The notes beneath the pieces were generated by a model. That model did no database searches, had not been told where the DNA came from, and saw only the letters and a list, made by a program, of their open reading frames with translations. From Saprospiraceae bacterium (GTDB taxonomy: Bacteria > Bacteroidota > Bacteroidia > Chitinophagales > Saprospiraceae), in assembly GCA_013001595.1 (NCBI GenBank), contig JABDMH010000077.1, positions 1 to 39,737 of the forward strand: a stretch of DNA of 39,737 nucleotides, read 5' to 3'. Shown one piece after another: positions 25,573 through 35,493 of the stretch. Within the stretch, counting starts at the first letter, position 1; each line of letters begins with the position of its first letter. A program made the translations under genes and the position numbers.

Positions 25573-25872
25573 AGCGAGTTCATTTCGTAGCCAGTAATTA
25601 CGGCTAAGCACTGCTCCCATCAAGGAGGAGCTCAACCGAATAAAAACGCTCTGAGTGTCGCACGGGTGGTGAAAAAACCCTTTCGGATCAGCGCAATATA
25701 CGTGCTTAGATTCATATCGTCCAAATTATCAGTGTTAAAAAAATATACAACGGATTGAAAATCAATAGGGTTGGATGTCAGCAGAGTACGATTGGACTGG
25801 TTTTCCGTCAAATTCACAGCTCTAATTGGTAGGGCTGAAGGTGTTTTTTATCTTAAGACATAAAGTGGCATA
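25573..25872. other. Divergent intergenic region
   Basis: 300 bases between the minus-strand DNRLRE gene and the plus-strand oxidoreductase. A short minus-strand frame (25632-25817) ending LIRKGFFTTRATLRAFLFG has no recognised family and is not called. Both promoters should be here; none was convincing. Confidence 0.4.
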
Positions 25873-26841
25873 ATGATGGATGGATTGGTATATCGTGGTG
25901 TTAAAGCATCTTTAGAGTTGGCTAAATTGGATCGTCCGAAAATTCGGGATGGAGAAGTGCTGATGACCATGCAGGCGGCAGCTTTGAATCACAGAGATGT
26001 TTGGATCGCTAAGGGGCTCTATCCAAATCTACGGGAAGGGATTGTCCTGGGCTCCGATGGGGTCGGAACTGCAGATGGAGGTGTGTACATCATCAATCCC
26101 AACCAAGAATGGGGGCTCCAGGAAGCATATTCGGGTCCAGGTTATACCATTTTAGGTATGCCCAATCACGGAACTTTTGCTACCTATTTGGCTGTGCCTC
26201 GACATCGAATCGTTGAAAAACCCTCGCATATTAGTACAGAAGAAGCAGCAGCACTGCCACTGGCTGGCTTAACTGCATATCGTGCACTATTCAAAAAATG
26301 TCAGCTCTCAGCAAACGAGAAAGTATTGATAACAGGCATTGGCGGTGGTGTGGCGCTTTTTGCATGTCAATTTGCATTGGCCAAAGGTGCGCAAGTTTGG
26401 GTTACCTCCGGCAGTGCACAAAAGATCGATCAAGCCAAATTGTTGGGAGCAAGTGGTGGAGCCATATATAAAGAGACAGATTGGGATCGCGATCTGAAAA
26501 AGAATATTGGTGGATTTGATGTGATTATTGATGGTGCCGCTGGTCCAGGCTTTGCAAAGCTGATCTCACTGGCTCGTCCCGGAGCTAGGATTGCCCTATA
26601 TGGCGGCACGGCAGGTGAGATAAAACAGGTTAGTCCCCAAAAAATCTTCTGGAAGCAATTACAAATCTTGGGTTCCACCATGGGTAGCGACAAAGACTTT
26701 TCCGAAATGGTTGCCTTTGTATCTGAGTACAAGATCAGACCGGTCATAGATGCTACATTTACTTTGTCCAGTTGGCAGTCGGCCTTTGAAAGGATGGATC
26801 GAAGTGAGCAATTTGGAAAGATTGTCTTGACGCTCGATTGA
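25873..26841 (+). CDS. Zinc-type/quinone oxidoreductase-family alcohol dehydrogenase (MDR)
   Basis: A 322-residue medium-chain dehydrogenase/reductase. N-terminal GroES-like domain shows ALNHRDVWIAKGLYP and GSDGVGTADGG. The cofactor domain has AALPLAGLTAYRALF, ITGIGGGVALFACQFALAKGA and the product-end motif FERMDRSEQFGKIVLTLD. No structural zinc cysteine cluster is evident, so it is more like quinone oxidoreductase than a zinc alcohol dehydrogenase. NADPH is the probable cofactor. An adjacent ATG at 25876 makes the start uncertain by one codon. It is followed 79 bases later by the DUF1549 gene, with no evident functional link. Confidence 0.82.
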   Translation: MMDGLVYRGVKASLELAKLDRPKIRDGEVLMTMQAAALNHRDVWIAKGLYPNLREGIVLGSDGVGTADGGVYIINPNQEWGLQEAYSGPGYTILGMPNHGTFATYLAVPRHRIVEKPSHISTEEAAALPLAGLTAYRALFKKCQLSANEKVLITGIGGGVALFACQFALAKGAQVWVTSGSAQKIDQAKLLGASGGAIYKETDWDRDLKKNIGGFDVIIDGAAGPGFAKLISLARPGARIALYGGTAGEIKQVSPQKIFWKQLQILGSTMGSDKDFSEMVAFVSEYKIRPVIDATFTLSSWQSAFERMDRSEQFGKIVLTLD

Positions 26842-26920
26842 GTAAAAGTGTTTTACTCATAGATTGTGGATCCCATTCTCCGTTGAAGAAAAGCTCAAAT
26901 TATTGGTAAATTTATCTGCA

Positions 26921-29713
26921 ATGATGCAGTTGGCAAAAGCAAGTTACGTAGGTCTGACCTTGGTGGTTCTTACCTGGATCGGATGTTCCCTACTGCCTGG
27001 TGGCTCTTCAACTGAAGAATTGGAAGCGTTGTTTGTCTTTGAAATTGAACCGCTTCTGGAAACCAAATGTGTAGCTTGCCATGGTGGCGATCCTGAGGAA
27101 ATTGAAGGAGATTTTAACCTTACTCACCTGGGAGGTCTTCTAGATGGAGGTGCCTCTGGCGATCCGGCCATTGTGCCGGGTTCGGTCGAAGAGAGCCCCT
27201 TGTTTGCTGCCATCAATCGAGTGGATCCAGATCTTGCCATGCCTCCCAAAGTCTCAGAGAAGCTAACAGCAGAAGAGATTTCATTCGTACACGACTGGAT
27301 CGAAGGAGGGTCACCTTGGCCGGCAGATGATCGAAAAACGCAGATTCTTGCAGATCCTAAATGGAGGGGAAAGGGTAAGGTCACGGTACCTGTTGATGGA
27401 GCCTTGGCAGAAAGCTGGGCCAATCGAACATATCGCCTGGAGGACCTATGGGCATATCGGCCTATCCAAAGGGAATTTGAACTCCCTGAAGGCATTCATC
27501 CCGTGGATTATTTCATCCAAGAGAAATTGGATGAAATGGATCTTCAAGCTAGCGAACCAGCTAGTAAGGAAACTCTCATACGTAGACTGTATTTTGATTT
27601 GCTGGGTCTCCCACCGACGTATGCTCAAGTGCAAGACTTTGTCCAGCAGGAGGATCCCGTCGCAGTGTCCGATTTGATAGATACTCTATTGCAAAAAAGT
27701 GCTTATGGAGAGCAGATGGCCAGACGTTGGTTGGATGTGGTCCGCTATGCAGATAGCGATGGCTTCTCAAACGATTATGTGCGTCCCAGTGCTTGGCGTT
27801 ATCGAGACTATGTGATTAGGTCCTTTAACAATGACAAGCCTTTTAATGAATTTGTAGTGGAACAAATCGCAGGGGATGAGCTTGATCCCACCGATCCCGA
27901 GATGCTCATAGCTACTGGATTCTTACGTATGGGTCCTTGGGAACATACCGGGATGAGTGTGGCCAAAGAAACAAGGCAATTCTTCTTGGATGATGTGGTC
28001 AATAGTGTAGGGGAGACCTTCTTATCCATACCGTTAATGTGCGCCAAATGTCATGACCATAAGTTTGATCCCATTCCCACCAAGGACTATTATCAGGTTC
28101 AGGCCGTTTTTGCTACTACCCAGTTTGCAGATCGAGAGGCGCAGTTTCTACCTGATGAAAACAGGGTGTGGATGGACGAGGAGCAGGCACGAATTCAAGA
28201 ATGGATTAAAGAAACCAAGGAAGAAAGAGCGAGGATCGACCGGAAGGAAGAAAATGCTGCCGCACAGTGGTTTCGGGAAAGAGGCCGACCCTACTTGACA
28301 AAAAAGACTAGAAGGTCATTGCCAGATGATCGGCAACCACCACGCTATTTGGGACTGACCTATGCTGACCTGGGCTATCGAAAGGTACTTAATAAACGGA
28401 TGCAGACTTTGCAAGCACTTAGTCGCCGATTCCAACCCTATGCATATGCCGTTTACAACGGTGGTGAACGTATCTTGCACAGCGGACGTCTATTTTCCAT
28501 ACCGGAAGAAAATGATGATGAACTGCCCAAAAGTTACCTGCTGCAAGCTGGCTCTGTTTTTTCACCGGGTGAGGAAGTCTCCCCGGGTGTGCTACAGGCC
28601 ATACCGGCAGTGCTTAAGATGGAACAGGAAGAGCCAAGTAGTGAATTGGCCCTTGACATTGCTCCAAGGCGAAATGGACGAAGACTTGCACTGGCAAATT
28701 GGTTGGTAAACCGGGACCATCCCATAGCAGCGAGATCTATTGCCAATAGGGTTTGGCAATATCATTTTGGAATCGGGCTTGCAGAAGATGCAAATAATTT
28801 TGGTGTTTCTGCAAAGAAACCAAGCCATCCGGAACTATTGGATTTTCTGGCCAATTACCTGATGAACAATGGATGGTCGATCAAGAAGTTGCATAGGCTG
28901 ATTCTAACTTCGGCCGCCTACCAGCGATCTGCGGTGCCAGTTGACCCTATACAATCGAAGCTCGTCGATCCTGAAAATCAATTTTTAGCCCATTTCAACT
29001 CACGGCGGCTACATGCGGAAGAACTTAGGGACGGTATTCTCCAGATCACCGGTGAGCTCAATCTCATGGTCGGTGGCATTCCCATCCGTCCAGAAATCAA
29101 TGAAGAGGTAGCACTGCAACCTCGCCACATCATGGGATCTATTGCCCCAGCTTATCAACCTTCACGACTGCCTGATCAGCGTAATAGGCGCACAATTTAC
29201 GCGGAAAGAATTCGCAGTTTACAAAATCCTTTCCTATCGGTATTTAATCAACCGGGCACTGACATATCCTGTGGGCGTCGCAGTTTGTCGACCATTGCAC
29301 CGCAGGTGTTGGCCCTATTTAATGGACCATCCATGCGAAACCGCGCTGTAGCTCTGGCTTCAATATTGACTGATGAGCACCATAGTTTGGAGGACAAGAT
29401 CAAGGGTGCCTATGCGCGGGTTTGGTTAAGGACTGCCACGGCACAGGAAGTGACGCAAGGATCTGAATACGTAGAGAAAATGATGGCGTACCATCGCGAT
29501 AACAAAACTCCCCCAATCGTACGTCCTACGAAAGTTAAGCGCAAAATGTTTGAGGAAATGACGGGGGAGCCGTTCGAATACATCGAGCGACTTGATGTGT
29601 ACGAAGATTATGTAGCCGATCCTTCCTATCACGATGTGTCGGTGGAAACCCGGGCTCTGTCCGACTTGTGTCTTGTTTTATTTAACAGTAACGAGTTTGT
29701 ATATGTCTACTGA
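26921..29713 (+). CDS. PSCyt1-DUF1549-DUF1553 cytochrome-like lipoprotein
   Basis: The ATG at 26921 gives a lipoprotein signal peptide with WIGC lipobox (Cys22); the frame is open 57 bases further upstream but only with non-ATG codons. A planctomycete-type cytochrome c domain carries CVACH (Cys50, Cys53, His54). DUF1549 follows (RRLYFDLLGLPPTYAQ, RWLDVVRYADSDG), with a second CAKCH at 374-378. DUF1553 follows (LANWLVNRDHPIAARSIANRVWQYHFG, QRSAVPVDP, STIAPQVLALFNG). This is a common composition in Planctomycetota, Verrucomicrobia and some Bacteroidota, with no established biochemical function. Two heme-type motifs support a redox role. The next gene (DUF1501) overlaps its 3' end by 11 bases, so the two are translationally coupled. 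Confidence 0.85.
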   Translation: MMQLAKASYVGLTLVVLTWIGCSLLPGGSSTEELEALFVFEIEPLLETKCVACHGGDPEEIEGDFNLTHLGGLLDGGASGDPAIVPGSVEESPLFAAINRVDPDLAMPPKVSEKLTAEEISFVHDWIEGGSPWPADDRKTQILADPKWRGKGKVTVPVDGALAESWANRTYRLEDLWAYRPIQREFELPEGIHPVDYFIQEKLDEMDLQASEPASKETLIRRLYFDLLGLPPTYAQVQDFVQQEDPVAVSDLIDTLLQKSAYGEQMARRWLDVVRYADSDGFSNDYVRPSAWRYRDYVIRSFNNDKPFNEFVVEQIAGDELDPTDPEMLIATGFLRMGPWEHTGMSVAKETRQFFLDDVVNSVGETFLSIPLMCAKCHDHKFDPIPTKDYYQVQAVFATTQFADREAQFLPDENRVWMDEEQARIQEWIKETKEERARIDRKEENAAAQWFRERGRPYLTKKTRRSLPDDRQPPRYLGLTYADLGYRKVLNKRMQTLQALSRRFQPYAYAVYNGGERILHSGRLFSIPEENDDELPKSYLLQAGSVFSPGEEVSPGVLQAIPAVLKMEQEEPSSELALDIAPRRNGRRLALANWLVNRDHPIAARSIANRVWQYHFGIGLAEDANNFGVSAKKPSHPELLDFLANYLMNNGWSIKKLHRLILTSAAYQRSAVPVDPIQSKLVDPENQFLAHFNSRRLHAEELRDGILQITGELNLMVGGIPIRPEINEEVALQPRHIMGSIAPAYQPSRLPDQRNRRTIYAERIRSLQNPFLSVFNQPGTDISCGRRSLSTIAPQVLALFNGPSMRNRAVALASILTDEHHSLEDKIKGAYARVWLRTATAQEVTQGSEYVEKMMAYHRDNKTPPIVRPTKVKRKMFEEMTGEPFEYIERLDVYEDYVADPSYHDVSVETRALSDLCLVLFNSNEFVYVY

Positions 29714-31142
29714 GCAGTATTCTTGTCGAAGTAGGAGAGCCTTTCTATATGGTTTAGGATCCAGCATAGGAGCCGTTGCACTCAGTAGTCTCTTGGGTTG
29801 TAAGTCTTCACCAGAATTGGTAAGTGAAGCGCTGAGACATAGTGGAGATCCACTCACTGCCAAACCGCCGATGTCTCTTGCCAAAGCAAAGGCATGTATT
29901 TTTCTCTCCATGGAAGGCGGACCTTCACACATAGATACTTTTGACCCCAAGCCTGCACTGGAACAGTATCACTTGAAGAAATTCGAGCGTAAGGGTGAAA
30001 AGTTTAGCGCGATGTCTTCCGGACGCAGATATATTGTACAGAGTCCTTTTCAGTCACGAAAGGTGGGAGAGTCGGGTGCCGATATGTGCGATCGATTTGT
30101 ACATCTTGTGGATGTTGCCGATGACATGTGCTTTTACCGGGGTTTGCAGGCTGAGTCTGTAAATCATCCTACCGCCATGTATCACATCAATACAGGTAAC
30201 AAATTTGGTGGAGAACCTGCACTGGGATCTTGGGTGACCTATGGCTTGGGTACTATTAATGAAAATGTGCCCGCATTCGTAGTACTCCCTGAGCTCGCCT
30301 GGCCCCAAGGAGGATCTGGAAACTGGTCCAATGGGTTTTTACCGGCGCACTACCAGGGTACTCCCTTCAGACCGATTGGTGCTCCGGTACTCAATATAGA
30401 TCCTCCTCCTGGGGTGAGCCACTATCACCAAAGAGAAAGCCTCGATCTACTTGATCAGCTGAATAAAGACCATTTCGAAAGAAATCCCCATCATGAAGAA
30501 TTAGAGGCGAGAATGTCTTCGTATGAGCTGGCTTTTCGCATGCAAGCAGAAGTGCCTGACCTCATAGATATTGAAGGAGAGCCAGAACACATCAGAAAAA
30601 TGTACGGCATTGGCCAAGAAGCGACAGACGCTTTTGGTAGAAAATGTCTGATGGCAAGGAAACTAATCGAACAGGGTGTCCGATTTGTACAGGCCTATTC
30701 TGGTGGTTGGGACTCACACGACTTTTTGGCACGCGCACATGGCAATCTAATCCAAAGCATTGACAAACCCATTACCGGTCTAATCAAAGATCTGAAACAG
30801 CGAGGTTTATTGGATGAGACCGTAATTGTCTGGTGTGGTGAGTTTGGTAGAACTCCCGATAATGGATTTCGTGAAGGTGGTGTAGCCTACGGTCGAGATC
30901 ACAATCCTGATGCCATGGCTTTTTGGATGGCTGGAGGTGGTGTAAATGCCGGTCATACCATCGGCGCCACTGACGAATTGGGCGAAAAGGCTGTAGAGGT
31001 GGTGCATCCCATTGGTGACCTTCATGTCACTTTGCTAAAGCTTTTGGGCTTAGATGACCATAACTTGACCTATTTTCACAGCGGCAGACATAAACAACTG
31101 TCTCAGTTTGGTGGAAAAGTCATAACCGACCTAATTGCTTAG
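29703..31142 (+). CDS. DUF1501-family protein with Tat signal
   Basis: The ATG at 29703 overlaps the end of the DUF1549 gene by 11 bases. It begins a twin-arginine export signal (SRRAFLYGLGSSIGAVALSSLLGC) with a possible lipobox cysteine. DUF1501 features follow: ACIFLSMEGGPSHIDTFDPKP, FVQAYSGGWDSHDFLARAHGN, VIVWCGEFGRTPDN and YGRDHNPDAMAFWMAGGGV. This fold is related to alkaline-phosphatase/sulfatase-like proteins. DUF1501 genes are repeatedly coupled with DUF1549/DUF1553 genes, implying a secreted two-part complex of unknown substrate. A 23-codon upstream extension of the frame lies inside the partner gene and lacks a signal. Confidence 0.88.
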   Translation: MSTEQYSCRSRRAFLYGLGSSIGAVALSSLLGCKSSPELVSEALRHSGDPLTAKPPMSLAKAKACIFLSMEGGPSHIDTFDPKPALEQYHLKKFERKGEKFSAMSSGRRYIVQSPFQSRKVGESGADMCDRFVHLVDVADDMCFYRGLQAESVNHPTAMYHINTGNKFGGEPALGSWVTYGLGTINENVPAFVVLPELAWPQGGSGNWSNGFLPAHYQGTPFRPIGAPVLNIDPPPGVSHYHQRESLDLLDQLNKDHFERNPHHEELEARMSSYELAFRMQAEVPDLIDIEGEPEHIRKMYGIGQEATDAFGRKCLMARKLIEQGVRFVQAYSGGWDSHDFLARAHGNLIQSIDKPITGLIKDLKQRGLLDETVIVWCGEFGRTPDNGFREGGVAYGRDHNPDAMAFWMAGGGVNAGHTIGATDELGEKAVEVVHPIGDLHVTLLKLLGLDDHNLTYFHSGRHKQLSQFGGKVITDLIA

Positions 31143-31453
31143 GGATGTAAAAAAAAATAAGTTTCCGATTCAGAGGATGTTATTTTGAATTTAGACAACC
31201 TGTTCTGAGCGGAGCCGAAGAAAGGCATAAAAAATAAGCATAGTGGGGCTACGTGAATTTTTTCTAACGCAGTATAGATTCAAAATAACAAGTATAAACT
31301 GGGAAGTTATTTTTTTACTGATCCCTTTGTATATGCTGCCTGCAAAGTATGAAGATGTTCAATCACTATTTTAGTATTTTCTTTGTGTGGGTCTACTTGC
31401 AACTATCATAGCGGCACCGAAAAGCCAGTGAATCAAATCTTTAAAAAACTTTC
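31143..31453. other. Intergenic stretch containing an inverted-repeat element
   Basis: This region holds the 113-base element at 31178-31290. The remaining bases to 31453 are AT-rich and probably include the malic enzyme promoter. No RNA gene was seen. Confidence 0.5.
31178..31290. repeat. MITE-like inverted-repeat element with TGAGCGGAGCCGAAG core
   Basis: The ends TGTTATTTTGAAT (31178-31190) and ATTCAAAATAACA (31278-31290) are perfect 13-base inverted repeats. Extending inward (TTTAGAC against CTATAC) gives roughly 17 of 19 matching bases. Inside, TCTGAGCGGAGCCGAAGA (31204-31221) resembles the dispersed CTGAGCGGAGTCGAAG repeat that I recall from many bacterial genomes. Together this suggests a small non-autonomous element or a dispersed repeat. 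No target duplication is clear. Confidence 0.5.
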
Positions 31454-33751
31454 ATGAATAAGAAGAGGAGTGATGAAGCATTGCATTATCATGCAAAGGG
31501 CAGACCGGGAAAAATTGAAGTCATTCCGACAAAGGAGACGGCCAATCAACGAGATTTATCACTGGCGTATTCACCAGGCGTTGCAGATCCATGCATTGCC
31601 ATCCATGAGCGTAAGGAAGAGGTGTTTACTTATACTGCTAAGGGGAACCTCGTAGCGGTCATCAGTAATGGTACTGCAGTGCTTGGTCTTGGTGATATCG
31701 GACCGGAGGCTGCAAAACCGGTAATGGAAGGCAAGGGCCTCCTATTCAAGATCTATGCAGACATCGACTGCTTCGATTTAGAATTGAATACCAAAGATGT
31801 AGATGAACTGGTCAGAACGGTGAAGATCCTGGAACCCACTTTTGGAGGGGTAAACCTTGAGGACATCTCTGCCCCAGCATGTTTTGAGATTGAAGAACGA
31901 CTTAAAGCTGAACTAGATATCCCCGTGATGCACGATGACCAACATGGAACGGCCATCATTAGTGCTGCCGCCTTGATTAATGCACTTGATTTGGTCGGAA
32001 AAAAGATCGAAGCGGTGAGCATCATCGTCAATGGAGCAGGTGCTGCATCCATTTCTTGCGCTCGATTGTATATGTCACTGGGTGCCACGAAAGAACATAT
32101 ATTTATGTTCGACAGCAAGGGACTGATTCACCCATCAAGAGACCACCTATCTGGCAAGAAGAGTGAGTTTACAAACGATCATTTACCCGCTGACACGGAT
32201 TTAAGCGCAGCTATGAAGGGTGCAGATGTGTTTATCGGACTATCTAAGGGAGATGTTTTGAGTCAGGCGGATGTGAAAAGTATGGCAAAAGATTGTATCG
32301 TTTTTGCCATGGCCAATCCCTATCCAGAGATCGGTTATGAGGAGGCTACGCAAGCCAGGAAAGACATCATCATGGCTACAGGAAGATCTGATTATCCAAA
32401 TCAGGTGAACAACGTATTGGGCTTTCCATACATCTTTCGTGGAGCTTTGGATGTGCGGGCAAAGGAAATAAATGAAGAGATGAAGATGGCCGCAGTGCAA
32501 GCTTTGGCACGGTTGGCCAAAGAGCCGGTGCCAGATATGGTCAATTTGGCTTATAGTCATTCAAATCTGGTGTTTGGAAAAGATTACATCATTCCCAAGC
32601 CTGTTGATCCGCGCTTGATCACTGCTGTGGCACCTGCCGTTGCTCGCGCTGCCATGGATTCAGGTGTAGCTACCCATCCCATCAAAGACTGGGACGCCTA
32701 TGAAGTACAATTGTCTAAGCGACTTGGACTCGACAATTCCTTAACCAGGGCCTTGTTGCGTAGGGCTAAGCAGGATCCCAAGAGAGTCGTTTTTGTGGAT
32801 GCTGAAGATGTCTCCGTACTTAAGGCTGCCCAAGTAGTGGTGGAGGAAGGCATAGCCATTCCCATATTATTGGGCCGAGAAGAAAAAATTCTTCCTCTGC
32901 TTGAGGAACATAACATCCAATTAAATGGGGTCGAAGTTTTTCATCCAGGCTTTCCCAAAACAGATGAGCTCATAGCACAAAGAAAAGCATACGCGCAGTC
33001 ATACTTTGAACTTAGGCAGCGTAAAGGGGTGACTTGGAGAGAAGCAGGCAGTACCATCAGGCGGAGATCATATTTTGGGGCGATGATGGTGCGCAAAGGT
33101 CATGCCGATGCCATGATTGGAGGATTGACCCATCATTATCCCGATACCATCCGACCAGCCCTACAAATTGTGGGAGCACGACCGGATGTTAAGAAGGTAT
33201 CGGGTATGTATATCCTAATGTCGAAGTTTGGTCCCATTTTTCTCGCTGATACCACCGTAAATCTGGATCCAAGCGTCGAAGATCTTGTTGAAATTACGGA
33301 GCTGGCCGCGGAGCAAGTCAATAGATTTAACATAACACCACGCATTGCACTGGTGACGTATTCAAATTTTGGCTCCGTTCCAGATGCACCCACTGCTAAA
33401 AAGATGCGACTGGCGGTTAAAGAATTGCATACCAGGCATCCAGATCTGATTGTCGATGGAGAAATGCAAGCACATATGCCATTCAGACCAGACTTGATCA
33501 CTCGTGATCATCCTTTTTCGAAATTGGCCTCAGAAGGGGAAGCCAACACCCTGATCTTCCCCAACTTGTCCTCTTCAAATATTGCCTACAATCTCGTGAA
33601 AGAAATCGCCAATATTGAAAAAATCGGACCGATCCTGATAGGTCTAAATAAGCCTGTACATATTCTGCAGCTGAATGCTTCAGTGAGAGAGATCATTGAT
33701 ATGGTGGCATTGGCAGTGGTAGATGCCCAGAAGAGTAAGGGACCGAAATAA
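31454..33751 (+). CDS. maeB: NADP-dependent malic enzyme with phosphotransacetylase-like C-terminal domain (MaeB-type)
   Basis: This 765-residue protein has the standard MaeB layout. Residues 1-430 are the malic domain: [27 protein letters not shown] with metal-binding acidic residues, [16 protein letters not shown], and [15 protein letters not shown] for the cofactor. From about residue 435 follows a phosphate-acetyltransferase-like regulatory domain ([43 protein letters not shown]). It decarboxylates malate to pyruvate with NADP. The PTA domain usually binds acetyl-CoA for inhibition and is not catalytic. It converges on the KGSADH gene, whose product 2-oxoglutarate would enter the same TCA pool. 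Confidence 0.93.
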   Translation: MNKKRSDEALHYHAKGRPGKIEVIPTKETANQRDLSLAYSPGVADPCIAIHERKEEVFTYTAKGNLVAVISNGTAVLGLGDIGPEAAKPVMEGKGLLFKIYADIDCFDLELNTKDVDELVRTVKILEPTFGGVNLEDISAPACFEIEERLKAELDIPVMHDDQHGTAIISAAALINALDLVGKKIEAVSIIVNGAGAASISCARLYMSLGATKEHIFMFDSKGLIHPSRDHLSGKKSEFTNDHLPADTDLSAAMKGADVFIGLSKGDVLSQADVKSMAKDCIVFAMANPYPEIGYEEATQARKDIIMATGRSDYPNQVNNVLGFPYIFRGALDVRAKEINEEMKMAAVQALARLAKEPVPDMVNLAYSHSNLVFGKDYIIPKPVDPRLITAVAPAVARAAMDSGVATHPIKDWDAYEVQLSKRLGLDNSLTRALLRRAKQDPKRVVFVDAEDVSVLKAAQVVVEEGIAIPILLGREEKILPLLEEHNIQLNGVEVFHPGFPKTDELIAQRKAYAQSYFELRQRKGVTWREAGSTIRRRSYFGAMMVRKGHADAMIGGLTHHYPDTIRPALQIVGARPDVKKVSGMYILMSKFGPIFLADTTVNLDPSVEDLVEITELAAEQVNRFNITPRIALVTYSNFGSVPDAPTAKKMRLAVKELHTRHPDLIVDGEMQAHMPFRPDLITRDHPFSKLASEGEANTLIFPNLSSSNIAYNLVKEIANIEKIGPILIGLNKPVHILQLNASVREIIDMVALAVVDAQKSKGPK

Positions 33752-33784
33752 TGAATAGGGTTACACCCGGTACCTGGCTTTGAC

Positions 33785-35371
33785 CTACCTTATGCTGTCT
33801 TTCGTAAATGCACCATCTACCAAACGCCAAATCTGCAAGGGATTTTCGTCCTTGATGGCATCAGGCAGCAGTCGATTGGGGAAGCTCTGATAACAAACTG
33901 GTCGACCAAATCTCTTAATGGCGTTCGTGCCTACAGAGGTAGTCTGCGGTGCCGTCGTAGCTGGATAGGGTCCGCCATGCACCATAGAATCGCATACTTC
34001 AACGCCGGTAGGATAGCCATTGATAATGATCCTGCCTACTTTACGCTCTAATATGGAAATCAGTGCTGCATAGTCTTCCAAATCTTTCGGTGTGCCATGA
34101 ATGGTTGCGGTCAAGTGCCCTTCTAAATTTTGTGCAGCTTCCATCACTTGTTTGGCATCGCTGACTTCCACAAGTACACTTGATGGTCCAAACACTTCCT
34201 TTTCCAGTGTTTTATCACTGGCGAATTTTTCGTACGAGGCATAGAATATCTTTGCTGGTACAGCATTTGCTCCTTCTGCCTTCGCTCCCGTGGCAAGGAT
34301 TTCAATTTCTTTGCGGGTGAGGCTTTCTGTACCTGCACTGTAAGCATCGCGAATTCCACTGGTCAGCATATTACCGGCACTAATGGGTTCTATCGCTGCT
34401 GCCAACTCACTTTTAAAACCGTCGGTTTCTTCTTGCTTAGGTAAGAAGACCAGGCCGGGGTTTGTACAGAATTGCCCAACACCCAAGGTTACAGAACCGG
34501 AAAATGCTTTAGCAATGGCAGGGCCATTATTTTTCATAGCCTCAGGAAGGATAAACAATGGATTTGAGCTACCCATTTCGGCATATACAGGGATGGGCTC
34601 CTCACGTTGATTAGCCAAATCAAATAGCGCTTTACCACCTTTGAATGACCCAGTGAAGCCCACTGCTTTAATCAGTGGATGCTGCACGAGCGCTATGCCC
34701 ACCTCATGCGTAGTTCCTTGCACCATGCTGAATACACCATCAGGCATTCCGGTTGCCTCCGCAGCTACCAGGATGGCTCGAGCTACCAGCTCCGAAGTGC
34801 CTGGATGAGCGGGGTGTCCCTTCACGATAACGGGACATCCGGCAGCCAAGGCAGAAGCAGTGTCACCTCCAGCAACCGAAAAGGCTAAGGGGAAATTGCT
34901 CGCACCGAAGACTGCTACGGGACCCAAAGGGCGTACCACCTGTCGAATATCTGCTTTGGGAAGGGGTTCGCGATTGGGCTGAGCCGTATCGATGCGTGCA
35001 TCTACCCAAGAACCTTCTCGAACAACCTTAGCAAAAAGTTTAAGTTGATTCATAGTTCTCCCTCGCTCTCCTTTCAGTCGACCTTCTGGCAGGGCTGTTT
35101 CTTGCATACATCGCTCTATCAAGGCATCACCCAGGTTTAAGATTTCATCGGCGATCCGCTCTAGAAAAGTAGCTTTCTCCTCATTTGATTTATTGGCATA
35201 GCTAGCAAATGCTTGCTCGGCTAGTTTTGAAGCCTGATCAACTTCCTCAGCCGTTGCTTCACTAAAAGCGACAGCAAGTTGATCTCCTGTTGCTGCGTCG
35301 TATGCATAGAAGCTATGATCGTTTCCTGAAACAGAGATGCGTCCGATAAATTGTGATCCTGAAATTTCCAT
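33785..35371 (-). CDS. Alpha-ketoglutaric semialdehyde (2,5-dioxovalerate) dehydrogenase
   Basis: A 528-residue aldehyde dehydrogenase of the KGSADH type. The cofactor/oxyanion Asn159 is in FGASNFPLAF, the general base Glu265 in YAEMGSSNP, and the catalytic Cys302 in GVGQFCTNPGL. The overall pattern (DTASALAAGCPVIVKGHPAHPGTSE, YPTGVEVCDSMVHGGPYPATT) fits 2,5-dioxovalerate dehydrogenases. It should oxidise alpha-ketoglutaric semialdehyde to 2-oxoglutarate with NAD(P). It is the second gene after an FAH-family gene (gap 122 bases). That neighbour likely makes the semialdehyde. Other aldehydes remain possible. Confidence 0.88.
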   Translation of the reverse strand: MEISGSQFIGRISVSGNDHSFYAYDAATGDQLAVAFSEATAEEVDQASKLAEQAFASYANKSNEEKATFLERIADEILNLGDALIERCMQETALPEGRLKGERGRTMNQLKLFAKVVREGSWVDARIDTAQPNREPLPKADIRQVVRPLGPVAVFGASNFPLAFSVAGGDTASALAAGCPVIVKGHPAHPGTSELVARAILVAAEATGMPDGVFSMVQGTTHEVGIALVQHPLIKAVGFTGSFKGGKALFDLANQREEPIPVYAEMGSSNPLFILPEAMKNNGPAIAKAFSGSVTLGVGQFCTNPGLVFLPKQEETDGFKSELAAAIEPISAGNMLTSGIRDAYSAGTESLTRKEIEILATGAKAEGANAVPAKIFYASYEKFASDKTLEKEVFGPSSVLVEVSDAKQVMEAAQNLEGHLTATIHGTPKDLEDYAALISILERKVGRIIINGYPTGVEVCDSMVHGGPYPATTAPQTTSVGTNAIKRFGRPVCYQSFPNRLLPDAIKDENPLQIWRLVDGAFTKDSIR

Positions 35372-35493
35372 GAAAAATGATGTTTTAAAGAGGTTGGTTT
35401 ACAGAGGTTCAAATGTATGGGTTTGATTGTAAAGAAAGCGGCTTCATCCCAAGAAATCATGCTCGAAGCGTGGTGTCTACAGTCTTGAGTTAT

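Noticed and set aside
25632-25817. Minus-strand 61-codon frame upstream of the DNRLRE gene
   Set aside because: No recognised family; overlaps the likely promoter region; residues give no domain.
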